From NCBI RefSeq assembly GCF_016862275.1, contig NZ_BOMQ01000036.1:1-64000 (forward strand): a stretch of DNA of 64,000 bases, written 5' to 3'. Source of the stretch: Actinoplanes nipponensis (lineage in GTDB: Bacteria > Actinomycetota > Actinomycetes > Mycobacteriales > Micromonosporaceae). A program made the translations under genes and the position numbers. Shown one piece after another: positions 1 to 8,761 of this stretch. Under the pieces are notes generated by a model. That model did no database searches and was not told the DNA's origin. It saw only the letters and a program-made list of their open reading frames with translations. Within the stretch, counting starts at the first letter, position 1. Every line of letters starts with the position of its first letter.

Positions 1-91
1 AGGGCGGCGGCGCAGGGCGGCGGCGCAGGGCGGCGGCGCAGGGCGGCGGCGCAGGGCGGCGGCGCAGGGCGGCGGCGCAGGGCGGCGGCGC
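1..91. repeat. Tandem array of a 13-bp GC-rich unit
   Basis: Seven perfect head-to-tail copies of AGGGCGGCGGCGC fill the first 91 bases. The array breaks at 92, where the eighth copy turns into AGGGTGACC. The window starts inside the array, so its true left end is unknown. A 13-bp period is not a codon multiple, which argues against a coding repeat. Confidence 0.95.
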
Positions 92-1172
92 AGGGTGACC
101 GCTCCGCGGTTGGTGGCGGGACGCGAGGGTGACGGGCGCAGCCGCAGCAGCAGCCGGCAACGGATAGCGGCGCGGTCCCTACCCGGTGGGGGCGTCGCGA
201 GGGGGCAGCGCAGTCGCCGCCCCGTCACGGCCCCGCGGTTGGCGGGCGACGCGACGGTGACGGCGCAGCCGCAGCCGCTGCCGGCGACGGATGGGAGCCG
301 CAATCGCTGCCCGATGCGGCGCGAATCGCTGCCCAATGCCGACTCCGCGGTTGGCACCACAGTCACGACCCGCTCGGGCGGCGGTGCACTCGCTGCCGCA
401 TGGCGGCGCGGCGACGCAGTTGCGGTCGCGGCCGATGGCGGCGACGCAGTTGCGGTCGCGTCGATTGCGGCGCGGCGACGCTATAGCCCCCTGGGCGGCA
501 CGACGGCGGTCGCAGCCCAGGAAGGAATGCCGGGGTGAGAGCGGAGCGGCGGCAATGGCAGTGGGCTGCCGGCGGCGCAGAGGTCGCGAGGCGGCGGTTA
601 CACCACGCACTACCCGCAGACACGGATCTTGTGGAGTCAGGGTCGGGTTTGAGGCACCGGCGCTTCAAGATCCAGCTAAATCGGACCTCGATGGCGGGCA
701 GGGCGGCTGCAAATGGCCAGGACGCTCGGGGCGGGCCGGGAAGCTGGGGGTATTCAGGGTGACAAAGGCCGCGAGCCGGCCGGCAGGCCGCTGGACCGCC
801 CCGCGCCACGCGGGAGCGAGGCTCATGCCGACCCCGCTCACGCGCGAGGCCGACTCCCGCGCTGGGTCAGCCGGATGCCGGATGCGGGATGCCGAGTGCC
901 GCTGCCAGTGCCGATCCCGCTGCCCGGTGCCGAGTGCCGAGGGAACAGGAAAGGTCGTAGCGGCCGTCCCGAACCCCGCCCCCGCTCGTCGACGGGCACC
1001 CGGGGTGACACGGCGGCAAAGCGCCATCACCCGCGCCCCCATCACCCGCCGAAAAGCCCGAACTCCCAAAACCGAACCAGCCCGACCATGCACCCAGCCC
1101 GCACCGACTGGAACAAAGCACGAACCCCGCAATCGGCGGGAGCGACGGTCAGCACCATGCACCCAGGCACGA
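92..1172. other. Gene-free, GC-rich repetitive stretch
   Basis: I see no convincing gene here. Frames stay open on both strands only because stops are rare at this G+C, and their translations are Arg/Ala/Pro-rich without family motifs. There are degenerate repeats: a block near 116-165 recurs at about 243-292 (GACGCGA.GGTGACGG.GCAGCCGCAGC), and a 20-bp string GCGACGCAGTTGCGGTCGCG occurs at 411-430 and 441-460. The rest up to about 1170 looks like decayed or intergenic sequence. Confidence 0.6.
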
Positions 1173-1212
1173 CATCAAGATCTTGACCTAGAACTTGATC
1201 TTGATCTTGATG
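1173..1212 (-). terminator. Possible terminator after the opp operon
   Basis: CATCAAGATC at 1173-1182 is the exact reverse complement of GATCTTGATG at 1203-1212, leaving a 20-nt loop that also contains CTTGATC repeats. It lies 12 nt past the stop of the last opp gene on the minus strand. The arms are unusually AT-rich for this genome and there is no clear U-tract, so a terminator is a position-based guess. Confidence 0.35.
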
Positions 1213-1223
1213 GGAATGAGGTC

Positions 1224-2276
1224 CTAGACCGAGGTGCCGGCCGGCGACCGCCCAACCACGATCTCTTCCTTGGTCACCGGGAAGTGGCAGGCCGTCTGGT
1301 GCGACTCCGGATCGTCCAGGCGGGCCACCAGCGGCGGCTCCTCCGTCGCGCAGATGTCCTGGGCCTTCCAGCAGCGGGTGCGGAAGCGGCAGCCCGAGGG
1401 CGGGTTGATCGGGCTCGGCACGTCGCCGGTGAGCAGCACCCGCTCGCGCTGCGCCCGGTCGCGCCGCGACGGGTCCGGCACCGGGACCGCCGACATCAGC
1501 GCCACCGTGTACGGGTGGCGGGGATTCTTGTACAGCTCGTTGCGGTCGCCGATCTCCACGATCTTGCCGAGGTACATGACGGCGACCCGGTCCGAGATGT
1601 GCCGGACCACCGACAGGTCGTGCGCGATGAACACGTAGGTCAGGTCGAACTCGCGCTGCAGGTCGTCGAGGAGGTTGACCACCTGAGCCTGGATCGACAC
1701 GTCCAGCGCGGAGACCGGCTCGTCCGCGATGATCAGCTTGGGGCGCAGGGCCAGCGCGCGGGCGATGCCGATGCGCTGGCGCTGGCCGCCGGAGAACTCG
1801 TGCGGGTACCGGTTGTAGTGCTCCGGGTTGAGGCCGACCAGCTTGAGCAGGTCCTGCACCGCCGTCTTGACGCCGTTCGGCGTCGGGATCTTCTGGATCT
1901 GCAGCGGGGCCGCGATGATCGAGCCGACCGTGTGCCGCGGGTTCAGCGACGAGTACGGGTCCTGGAAGATCATCTGTACGTCGCGGCGCAACGGGCGCAG
2001 CTTGGTGGTGTTCAGGTGGCTGATGTCCTCGCCGTTGAAGACGATCTTGCCGCCGGTCGGCTCGAGGATGCGGGTGAACAGCCGGCCGGCCGTCGACTTG
2101 CCGCAGCCGGACTCGCCGACCAGGCCCAGCGTCTCGCCCTGGCGCACCGACACGTCGATGCCGTCGACCGCGCGCACCGCCCCGACCTGGCGCTTGAGGA
2201 GACCCTTCGTGATCGGGAAGTGCTTCTGCAGGCCAGTCACCTCGAGCAGGTTCTCGCCCTGAGCCGCCTTGGTCAT
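1224..2276 (-). CDS. oppF: Oligopeptide ABC transporter ATP-binding protein (OppF/DppF type)
   Basis: This is the second ATPase subunit of a dipeptide/oligopeptide importer, acting on the cytoplasmic face with the OppD-type partner. The 350-residue product has a Walker A (GESGCGKST), the ABC signature FSGGQRQR and a Walker B (LIIADEP) followed by SALD. It ends with a Cys-containing segment ([11 protein letters not shown]) typical of the oligopeptide-type C-terminal extension. I chose the ATG at 2276 ([11 protein letters not shown]), preceded by AAGGGAAGGG; a longer frame reaches 2411 but its extra residues overlap oppD and show no conservation. It is the last gene of the operon, 71 nt after oppD. 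Substrate specificity cannot be read from the ATPase. Confidence 0.9.
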   Translation of the reverse strand: MTKAAQGENLLEVTGLQKHFPITKGLLKRQVGAVRAVDGIDVSVRQGETLGLVGESGCGKSTAGRLFTRILEPTGGKIVFNGEDISHLNTTKLRPLRRDVQMIFQDPYSSLNPRHTVGSIIAAPLQIQKIPTPNGVKTAVQDLLKLVGLNPEHYNRYPHEFSGGQRQRIGIARALALRPKLIIADEPVSALDVSIQAQVVNLLDDLQREFDLTYVFIAHDLSVVRHISDRVAVMYLGKIVEIGDRNELYKNPRHPYTVALMSAVPVPDPSRRDRAQRERVLLTGDVPSPINPPSGCRFRTRCWKAQDICATEEPPLVARLDDPESHQTACHFPVTKEEIVVGRSPAGTSV

Positions 2277-2347
2277 ACCGTCGTGGCCCTTCCCTTGTTC
2301 CTTGCTCCGGTGCAGGTCATGACCGTCCTCGTGAATCCCGCTCGTGC

Positions 2348-3415
2348 TCACAGGTTGGGCGCCACTTCCTGCTCGAAGATCCGCCGGCGGTCCTCCGGCG
2401 GCAGATGGCACGCCACGGCGTGCGCCCCGCCGCGCAGCTCCGGCACCTCGGTGAAGGAACGGTCGCCGTTGCGGCCCGCGTACGGGCAGCGGGGGTGGAA
2501 GGCGCAGCCGGACGGCAGATTGATCAGGCTGGGCGGCGAGCCCTTGACCGGGTTGAGCCGGTCGCGGACGTCGCGGTCGAGGCGGGGCATGGACCCGAGC
2601 AGACCCCAGGTGTACGGGTGCTGCGGGTCGTGGAAGACGCTCGTCGCCGGGCCACGTTCGATGATCTTGCCGCCGTACATGACCAGGACGTCGTCGGCGA
2701 GTTCGGCCACCACGCCGAGGTCGTGCGTGATCATGATGACCGCCGAGCCGAACTCCGCCTGCAGGTCCCGGATCAGGTCCAGGATCTGCGCCTGCACGGT
2801 CACGTCGAGCGCGGTGGTCGGCTCGTCGGCGATCAGCAGCTGGGGATCGTTGACCAGCGCCATGGCGATCATCGCGCGCTGGCGCATGCCGCCGGAGAAC
2901 TGGTGGCCGTAGTCGCCGAAGCGCTTCGCCGGCTGCGGGATGCCGACCCGGGCGAGCATGTCGATGGCCCGCTCCCGGGCCTCCTTCTTGGACGCCTTCG
3001 GGTTGTGCACCCGGTACGCCTCGACGATCTGCGAACCGACCGTGAAGTACGGGTGCATCGCGCTCAGCGGGTCCTGGAAGATCATCGCCATCTTGCCGCC
3101 GCGCAGCTTGCGGACCTCTTCGTCGGTGGCGGTGACCAGTTCCTGGTCGTCCAGCCAGATCTGGCCGGAGACCTTGGCGTTGCTGCGGGTGCGGTGCAGG
3201 CCGAGCACCGCGAGCGAGGTGACGCTCTTGCCCGAGCCGGACTCACCGACGATGCCCAGCGTCTTGCCGCGCTCGACGGTGAACGACGAGCCCGAGACCG
3301 CCTGCACGATGCCGTCGTCGGTCTCGAAACGAACGGTGAGGTCCTTGACCTCGAGGAACGGTCGGGTGTTGCGGTCGCCCGGCAGGGTGAGGCCGGCGAG
3401 CGAGTCGGTAGACAT
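2348..3415 (-). CDS. oppD: Oligopeptide ABC transporter ATP-binding protein (OppD/DppD type)
   Basis: First ATPase subunit of the importer, 355 residues. It shows Walker A (GESGSGKSV), signature FSGGMRQR, Walker B (LLIADEP) and the D-loop TTALD. The C-terminus carries the oligopeptide-type extension with [14 protein letters not shown]. The ATG at 3415 is preceded by GAGGAGAG at a good distance, and the gene starts 12 nt after the permease gene ends. Together with the oppF product it should form the ATPase heterodimer that energises the two permeases. Confidence 0.92.
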   Translation of the reverse strand: MSTDSLAGLTLPGDRNTRPFLEVKDLTVRFETDDGIVQAVSGSSFTVERGKTLGIVGESGSGKSVTSLAVLGLHRTRSNAKVSGQIWLDDQELVTATDEEVRKLRGGKMAMIFQDPLSAMHPYFTVGSQIVEAYRVHNPKASKKEARERAIDMLARVGIPQPAKRFGDYGHQFSGGMRQRAMIAMALVNDPQLLIADEPTTALDVTVQAQILDLIRDLQAEFGSAVIMITHDLGVVAELADDVLVMYGGKIIERGPATSVFHDPQHPYTWGLLGSMPRLDRDVRDRLNPVKGSPPSLINLPSGCAFHPRCPYAGRNGDRSFTEVPELRGGAHAVACHLPPEDRRRIFEQEVAPNL

Positions 3416-3427
3416 GTGGTTCTCTCC

Positions 3428-4429
3428 TCAGCCCAGCCGGACCCGCGGGTCGATGAAGCCGTACAGCACATCGACGATGAGGTTGATGAAGACGATGAAG
3501 AACGCCGCGATCAGGGTCACGCCGATGATCACCGGCAGGTCGTTGCCGCGGATGGCCGTCAGCGCCTGGTAGCCCAGACCGCGCAGGTTGAACACCGCCT
3601 CGGTGAGGACGGCGCCGCCGAGCAGGGCGCCCAGGTCCAGGCCGAAGACGGTGACGAGCGGGGTCAGGCCGGAGCGCAGCGCGTGCTTGCCGATCACCGT
3701 GCGCTCCCCGAGGCCCTTGGCCCGGGCCGTACGGATGTAGTCCTCGCCCAGGGTCTCCAGCATGTTCGCCCGGGTGAGCCGGGCGTAGGTGGCGGCGAAC
3801 AGGAAGGCCAGGGTGACCCAGGGCAGGATCAGGCCGGAGGCCCAGCTGAGCGGATTGACGAAGAACGACGTGTAGTCGGCGTTGGGCAGCCAGCCCAGCC
3901 AGTACACGAAAATGCTCAGCGCCAGCAGCCCGGTGAAGTAGATCGGCAGGGAAACGCCGGCCAGGGCGCCGGTCATCACCGCCCGATCCAGCAGGCTGCC
4001 TCTTCGGAGTGCGGAGATGACACCGGTGGAGACCCCGATGAGTACCCACAGCACCGCGGCTCCCAGCGCCAGCGACAGCGTGACGGGCAGGTCGCCCATC
4101 AGCAGCGGGAAGACTTCCTGGTCGGTCTTGAACGAGTAGCCCATGCAGGGTGCGGGGCAGTGCGTGACGTCGTTGCCGTTGGCGTAGTCCCGTCCGGCGA
4201 CAAGACCCTTGAGGAACTTGCCGTACTGCACGATGACCGGGTCGGCCAGGCCCAGCTTGGTCCGGATGCCCTCCACCGACGCGGCGTCGGCGGTCTTTCC
4301 GATGTAGAGCAGCGCGGGGTCACTACCGGTGATCTTGGGCACCATGAAGAAGATGCCGAAGGTGACGAGCGTGACCACCAGGAGGGTGAGCACGGCGTTG
4401 ACTGCCCGCCGGATGAGATATGTCAGCAC
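3428..4429 (-). CDS. oppB: Oligopeptide ABC transporter permease (OppB/DppB type)
   Basis: Membrane permease of 333 residues with an N-terminal anchor (LIRRAVNAVLTLLVVTLVTF) and about five further hydrophobic segments. The cytoplasmic EAA loop that docks the ATPase is visible as EDYIRTARAKGLGE near residue 230. The loop after the first membrane segment is long and contains CPAPC, longer than in E. coli OppB; this extended loop is common in actinobacterial DppB-like proteins. The gene lies between the binding-protein gene and oppD. The 99-nt gap before it holds a strong hairpin that may lower its expression relative to the binding protein. Confidence 0.9.
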   Translation of the reverse strand: MLTYLIRRAVNAVLTLLVVTLVTFGIFFMVPKITGSDPALLYIGKTADAASVEGIRTKLGLADPVIVQYGKFLKGLVAGRDYANGNDVTHCPAPCMGYSFKTDQEVFPLLMGDLPVTLSLALGAAVLWVLIGVSTGVISALRRGSLLDRAVMTGALAGVSLPIYFTGLLALSIFVYWLGWLPNADYTSFFVNPLSWASGLILPWVTLAFLFAATYARLTRANMLETLGEDYIRTARAKGLGERTVIGKHALRSGLTPLVTVFGLDLGALLGGAVLTEAVFNLRGLGYQALTAIRGNDLPVIIGVTLIAAFFIVFINLIVDVLYGFIDPRVRLG

Positions 4430-4450
4430 GACGTTCGGCCGAACAGGGAG

Positions 4451-4482
4451 CGGGCGCCGTTTCCTCGCGGAACCGGCGCCCG
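4451..4482 (-). terminator. Strong hairpin between binding-protein and permease genes
   Basis: CGGGCGCCG (4451-4459) pairs with CGGCGCCCG (4474-4482). After one mismatch TTCC pairs with GGAA around a TCGC loop, giving 13 paired bases. On the minus strand it sits about 46 nt after the binding-protein stop and ahead of oppB, with no U-tract. This placement matches the stem-loops that protect the binding-protein mRNA or partly terminate transcription in ABC importer operons, so I read it as an attenuating or stabilising element rather than a full terminator. Confidence 0.6.
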
Positions 4483-4528
4483 CCCACTGCGGGCGGCCTT
4501 CACCTGCCCTTCGGTGCTAGAAGATCGA

Positions 4529-6307
4529 CTACTTGCCGTCGCTCAGGCCGATGGCCTGGAAGTCGATCATGCTCAGGGCGGAGTGCTCGTAGACGTTCGT
4601 CAGCCGCGGGTTGCGGTAGTTGAGCGCCTTGTCGACCACGAACGGCAGGTAGTACGCGCCCTCCATGACCTTGGTGTTGATCTGCTTGTAGATGTCGGCC
4701 GCCTTGACCGGGTCGGTCTCGCCGGCGGCCTGGTCGTACAGCGCGTCGATCGAGGGGTCCTTGATCTCCGGCAGGTTGTAGTTGCCGTTGGCCGGGATGA
4801 AGCGGCTGTCCGACAGCGGCTGCATGAAGCCGGCGCCGGTCGGGTAGTCGGCGCCCCAGCCGCCGATGATGATCCCGTAGCCCTTCTTCTTCACGTTGTC
4901 GGGCGAACCGGTGATCGAGGCCTGCTGCGCGCCGTCGTACTGGTCGATCTTGGCGTTGATGTTCGACGCCTTGAGCGCGGCCTGCAGCGCCTCGGCGCTC
5001 TTGACCTCGGCCGGCTTGTTGTTGCGGACCGCGATGGTCACGTCGAAGCCGGTCGGCTTGCCACACGCCTCGAGCGCGGCCTTGGCCTTCTCCGGCTGCG
5101 GCTTGCCCTGGAGCCGGTTGTACGGGTCGTACGCCGGGTCGGAGCCGGCGATGTTCGGCGGCAGCATGTTGGTGCCGATGTCGCCACCCGCGATCGGACC
5201 ACCGCGAGCGGTCTGCAGCGACGTCGGGTCGGCCGCGTAGATGATGGCCTTGCGGCAGTCGATGTTGTCCAGCGGCTTGACCGAGGTGGCCAGGCCCGCG
5301 TACCGCAGGAAGCCGGTGGTCGGGGCGTCGGAGTTCGCCTTGAGCTTCTCGTCCTGCAGGATCTGGGTGCGAGCCTGCGTCTGCACACCGGTCTGGCCGG
5401 CGTCCAGGTCGACCGTGCCGTCGATGAGACGCTTGTCCATGTCGTCGGCGTTGGTGGTGATCGTCAGGTTGATCGCGTCCGGCAGCGCCTTGCGGATCGT
5501 GTCGGTCGACTGGTCCCAGTTCGGGTTACGGACGAACGAGACGCTCTTGCCCGGCACGATCGCGCCCGGCTTGAGCATGTACGGGCCGGAGGACGCCGGG
5601 GCGGAGCCGTACTGCGCTCCGGTGTCCCGCGCCTTGGGCACCGGGCCCGAGCCCGGCATCGCCAGCAGGTAGAGGAAGTCCGAGAAGGGCTTCGCCAGCT
5701 TGAACACGATGGTCGAGTCGTCCGGCGTGGTGACGGACTTCAGGCCCAGCTTGTCGGGGTCGGTGTCCTTGTACGGGCCGGGGTACTTCTGGCCCTGGTC
5801 CAGGACGCCGGGCAGGTAGACCGGGCCGCCGGAGATGACGTCCGCCGCCCAGACCCGCTCGATGCCGTACTTGATGTCCTTCGACGTGATGGGAGCGCCG
5901 TCGTCGAACTTGATGCCGCTCTTCAGCTTGAAGGTGTAGGTCAGCTTGTCCGCGCTGATCTCGGGCTCGGCCGAGGCGAGGTCGGGGACCAGCTTGAGGC
6001 CGTCCTTGCCGGGCGCCGCGGCGTAGTCCACGAGCTTGCGGGTGTAGAGCCGGTTCAGGTTCCACACGAATGCGTAGTAGGCCCGCGCCGGGTCCATCGA
6101 GTCGACGTCCTGGGACGACATCAGCTTCAGCGTGCCGCCCTTCTTGTCACTCGGGTTGACCACACCGGTCAGCGCGGCGTTGTAGCCGGATTTGCCGTTC
6201 GACGAACCCTTGTCGGAGTCGCTGTCGGACGTGCCACCGCAAGCGGCGGTGAAGCCCAACGCGACGGCGAGCCCTGCGGCCGCCACCACCCTCGTCTTGC
6301 TAACCAC
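4529..6307 (-). CDS. oppA: Extracellular solute-binding lipoprotein (family 5, peptide-binding)
   Basis: Substrate-capture subunit of the importer, 592 residues. The N-terminus is a lipoprotein signal peptide (KTRVVAAAGLAVALGFTAAC) with the lipobox cysteine at residue 23, followed by a Ser/Asp/Gly-rich tether. The mature part has the family 5 layout, including MDPARAYYAFVWNLNRLY near the start and an FKLKSGIKFDDG motif around residue 130. The start is GTG at 6307, with AGGAGGTAGGAG a few bases upstream. Second gene of the operon, after permease C and before permease B. The substrate is probably an oligopeptide, but family 5 proteins also bind other solutes. Confidence 0.9.
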   Translation of the reverse strand: MVSKTRVVAAAGLAVALGFTAACGGTSDSDSDKGSSNGKSGYNAALTGVVNPSDKKGGTLKLMSSQDVDSMDPARAYYAFVWNLNRLYTRKLVDYAAAPGKDGLKLVPDLASAEPEISADKLTYTFKLKSGIKFDDGAPITSKDIKYGIERVWAADVISGGPVYLPGVLDQGQKYPGPYKDTDPDKLGLKSVTTPDDSTIVFKLAKPFSDFLYLLAMPGSGPVPKARDTGAQYGSAPASSGPYMLKPGAIVPGKSVSFVRNPNWDQSTDTIRKALPDAINLTITTNADDMDKRLIDGTVDLDAGQTGVQTQARTQILQDEKLKANSDAPTTGFLRYAGLATSVKPLDNIDCRKAIIYAADPTSLQTARGGPIAGGDIGTNMLPPNIAGSDPAYDPYNRLQGKPQPEKAKAALEACGKPTGFDVTIAVRNNKPAEVKSAEALQAALKASNINAKIDQYDGAQQASITGSPDNVKKKGYGIIIGGWGADYPTGAGFMQPLSDSRFIPANGNYNLPEIKDPSIDALYDQAAGETDPVKAADIYKQINTKVMEGAYYLPFVVDKALNYRNPRLTNVYEHSALSMIDFQAIGLSDGK

Positions 6308-6376
6308 CTGTACTCCTACCTCCTAGACAGCGAACCCGAAGGCCGCGGAACATGCTTTGGTGCTGTGGCCCCGGTG

Positions 6377-7384
6377 TCAGCGGGCCTTGGGATCGAGCGC
6401 GTCACGCAGGCCGTCACCGAAGAGGTTGAAGGCCAGCACGGTGATGAAGATCATTCCGCCCGGAACGATCATGTACATCGGGTCGTAGCGGTAGAAGTTC
6501 ACCGCGTCCGACAGCATGCCGCCCCACGACGGGTTCGGCGGCGGGATGCCCACGCCCAGGAAGCTCAGGGCGGCCTCGGTGAGGATGTTGGTAGGAATGA
6601 TCAGCGTCGTGTACACGAGGATCGGCGCCGCCAGGTTCGGCAGCAGTTCCCGGCCCAGGATGCGCGGCGAGCGGGCGCCGAGGCTCTTCGCCGCCTCGAC
6701 GAACTCCCGTTCGCGCAGCGACAGCGTCTGACCGCGGACGATCCGGCCGATGTACGGCCAGCCGAAGAAGCCGATGACACCGACCAGCACGAGGACCCGC
6801 GACCAGCGGTCACCGAGCCCGAGCATCGAGTCGGGCAGCACCGAGACCAGGGCGATCGCGAAGAGCAGCTGCGGGAAGGCGAGCAGGAAATCCATGATCC
6901 GGCTGATCACCGCGTCGACCCAGCCACCGAGGTAGCCGGCCGAGAGACCGAAGATCACGCCCAGGACGGTCGAGAGGAAGGCCGACAGGAAGGCGACGGA
7001 CAGCGAGGTCTGCGCGCCGTACACGATGCGGCTGAAGATGTCGCGGCCGGAGACGGGTTCGACACCGAGGAGGAACTCCCGGCTGATACCGCCCCAGGGT
7101 CCGATCGGGGTGCCCAACGTGGGGTCGATCTTGTCGCCGTGGAACTCGCCGATGGGGTGGCCGAACAGCTTGGTCAGCACCGGGGCCAGGATCGCGATGA
7201 ACACCAGCACGAGCACGACGATGCCGCCGGCCAGCGCGACCTTGTCGCCCTTCAGGCGCCGCCATGCGATCTGCCTGAGCGACCGGCCGGCGATGGCCTT
7301 CTCTTCCAACGCCCGCTCGACGGCGGGATCGTCGGTGGGCGCCGACCGCTCATCGGTAATCGACGCCTCTGGGCCGATCGACAT
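6377..7384 (-). CDS. oppC: Oligopeptide ABC transporter permease (OppC/DppC type)
   Basis: Second permease, 335 residues. A cytoplasmic N-terminal tail of about 50 residues contains RSLRQIAWRRLKGDK, the segment before the first membrane helix that is typical of OppC. FLLGVEPVSGRDIFSRIVYG and the EAA-loop region REREFVEAAKSLGARSPRIL follow, then SFLGVGIPPPNPSWGGML near the C-terminus, all hallmarks of this family. I chose ATG at 7384 (MSIGPEASI) over an in-frame upstream ATG at 7468 because the extra 28 residues are not OppC-like and GGGGAAAGGA lies upstream. It is the promoter-proximal gene, which is an unusual order for opp operons. Confidence 0.88.
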   Translation of the reverse strand: MSIGPEASITDERSAPTDDPAVERALEEKAIAGRSLRQIAWRRLKGDKVALAGGIVVLVLVFIAILAPVLTKLFGHPIGEFHGDKIDPTLGTPIGPWGGISREFLLGVEPVSGRDIFSRIVYGAQTSLSVAFLSAFLSTVLGVIFGLSAGYLGGWVDAVISRIMDFLLAFPQLLFAIALVSVLPDSMLGLGDRWSRVLVLVGVIGFFGWPYIGRIVRGQTLSLREREFVEAAKSLGARSPRILGRELLPNLAAPILVYTTLIIPTNILTEAALSFLGVGIPPPNPSWGGMLSDAVNFYRYDPMYMIVPGGMIFITVLAFNLFGDGLRDALDPKAR

Positions 7385-7488
7385 GTATCCGCCGGTCCTT
7401 TCCCCGGCCGCCGACCGCAGGTTTCCACAGCCGCGGTCGTGGGCAAGAAGCCCGGAAACCGCCGGCAATGGCTCCCGCAGCGCCCGGC

Positions 7489-7552
7489 AACCGATCGGTT
7501 ATCGCAAGCCTCGAGTGCCGTTCCCCCGGGGAAACCGGTCAGGTCCGACCGG
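7489..7552. promoter_or_regulatory. Two palindromes in the opp leader (operator candidates)
   Basis: AACCGATCGGTT at 7489-7500 is a perfect 12-bp palindrome. CCGGTC at 7535-7540 and GACCGG at 7547-7552 form a perfect inverted repeat around AGGTCC. Both sit in the 374-nt gap between recR and oppC, downstream of a possible promoter on the minus strand. They could bind a regulator or form leader structure. No regulator gene is adjacent. Confidence 0.4.
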
Positions 7553-7595
7553 CTCCGCAGAGGCACGCGACAGCGGGTGTGCCGCCATCGTTAGG

Positions 7596-7625
7596 AACAT
7601 TCACCTACGGCGGGGGTGCGGTCAA
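7596..7625 (-). promoter_or_regulatory. Possible promoter of the opp operon
   Basis: On the minus strand TTGACC (7620-7625) is followed after 18 nt by AATGTT (7596-7601), a reasonable -35 and a weak -10. It would give a leader of about 205 nt containing the two palindromes noted at 7489-7552. The rest of 7385-7758 shows no gene. Confidence 0.3.
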
Positions 7626-7758
7626 GGCCATCACCGGCACACGCGTGCTTCCGTGTCTCCCCCGTGATGTGACCGTGACCTGGGGACCCGTCAAGACGGA
7701 AAACTACCGGCTACATGGCTCTGAAGTGGCGGAAAGCGGGCAAAATGGGCCGGTTTCG

Positions 7759-8352
7759 CTATACGGCGCGCCGGCCCTCGAAGGCCCGGCCCAGGGTGAT
7801 CTCGTCGGCGTATTCCAGGTCGCCGCCCACCGGCAGGCCACTGGCCAGCCGGGTGACGGCGATACCCATCGGCTTCACCATGATCGCGAGGTAGGTGGCG
7901 GTGGCCTCGCCCTCGGTGTTCGGGTCGGTGGCCAGGATCAGCTCCTTCACCTCGCCGGTGCCGAGCCGGATCAGCAGCTCACGGATCCGCAGGTTGTCGG
8001 GCCCGATGCCCTCCAGCGGATTGATGGCGCCACCCAGGACGTGATAGCGACCGCGGAACTCGCCGGTCCGCTCGATCGCGACGACGTCCTTGGGCTCCTC
8101 GACCACGCAGATGACCTCGTTGCTGCGACGGGTGTCGCGGCAGACCCGGCACTGCTCCGACTCGGCCACGTTGAAGCAGGTCGTGCAGAAACGGACCAGC
8201 TCCTTGACCTTGCGCAGGGAGTTGGCCAGCCGGGTGACGTCGGCGGGATCGGCGGACAGGACGTGGAAGGCGATCCGCTGGGCGCTCTTCGGGCCGACGC
8301 CCGGCAGGCGGCCCAGCTCGTCGATCAGGTCCTGGATGGCACCCTCGTACAC
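7759..8352 (-). CDS. recR: Recombination mediator RecR
   Basis: RecR acts with RecF/RecO to load RecA on gapped DNA. The 197-residue product matches the family length. It has a helix-hairpin-helix segment ([16 protein letters not shown]), a zinc finger with Cys56, Cys59, Cys68 and Cys71, and a Toprim domain with ICVVEEPKD and [14 protein letters not shown]. The start is GTG at 8352, 4 nt after the ybaB stop, so the two are co-transcribed in the common ybaB-recR order. It is the last gene of the dnaX-ybaB-recR run. Confidence 0.97.
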   Translation of the reverse strand: MYEGAIQDLIDELGRLPGVGPKSAQRIAFHVLSADPADVTRLANSLRKVKELVRFCTTCFNVAESEQCRVCRDTRRSNEVICVVEEPKDVVAIERTGEFRGRYHVLGGAINPLEGIGPDNLRIRELLIRLGTGEVKELILATDPNTEGEATATYLAIMVKPMGIAVTRLASGLPVGGDLEYADEITLGRAFEGRRAV

Positions 8353-8356
8353 GGGC

Positions 8357-8689
8357 TCAGAATCCCGGGAGGGACAGGCCGCCCAGGCCGCCGGTGGCCG
8401 GACCCATCTTCTGCTCGGTCAGCTCCCGCACCGCCTCGGACCCGTTGTGGATGGCCGCCAGCACCAGGTCCTCGAGCGTCTCGACGTCCTCGGGGTCGAC
8501 CGCCTTCGGGTCGATCTTGATGGACTTGAACTCGCCCAGCCCGGTGACGACCACGGTGACCAGGCCACCGCCGGCCGTGCCGGTGACCTCGGCCTCGGCG
8601 AGCTCGGCCTGCGCCTGCGCGACCTGCTGCTGCATCTTCTGCGCCTGCTTCATGATCTGCTGCATGTTCGGCTGTCCACCGGGGCGCAT
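8357..8689 (-). CDS. ybaB: YbaB/EbfC family nucleoid-associated protein
   Basis: Small DNA-binding dimer of 110 residues, found next to dnaX and recR across bacteria. An N-terminal amphipathic helix ([20 protein letters not shown]) leads into the conserved core with [17 protein letters not shown] and a C-terminal Gly-rich tail. ATG at 8689 has AAGGAG eight bases upstream, which settles the start against a longer frame from 8752. It is 4 nt from recR and separated from dnaX by a hairpin. Confidence 0.95.
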   Translation of the reverse strand: MRPGGQPNMQQIMKQAQKMQQQVAQAQAELAEAEVTGTAGGGLVTVVVTGLGEFKSIKIDPKAVDPEDVETLEDLVLAAIHNGSEAVRELTEQKMGPATGGLGGLSLPGF

Positions 8690-8730
8690 CGCATTGCTCC
8701 TTATAAGCGGGGGTAGTCGCAACCATTGTC

Positions 8731-8754
8731 CCGTGCCCCGCACACCGGGCACGG
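8731..8754 (-). terminator. Hairpin between dnaX and ybaB
   Basis: CCGTGCCC (8731-8738) pairs perfectly with GGGCACGG (8747-8754) around an 8-nt loop, just past the dnaX stop on the minus strand. No U-tract follows. It may terminate or attenuate transcription between dnaX and ybaB-recR. Confidence 0.45.
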
Positions 8755-8761
8755 AACCGGG

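Noticed and set aside
713..1186. A protein gene on the plus strand near the left edge
   Set aside because: The translation is Arg/Pro-rich and low in motifs, and a second frame over the same bases looks just as open, as expected for non-coding GC-rich DNA.
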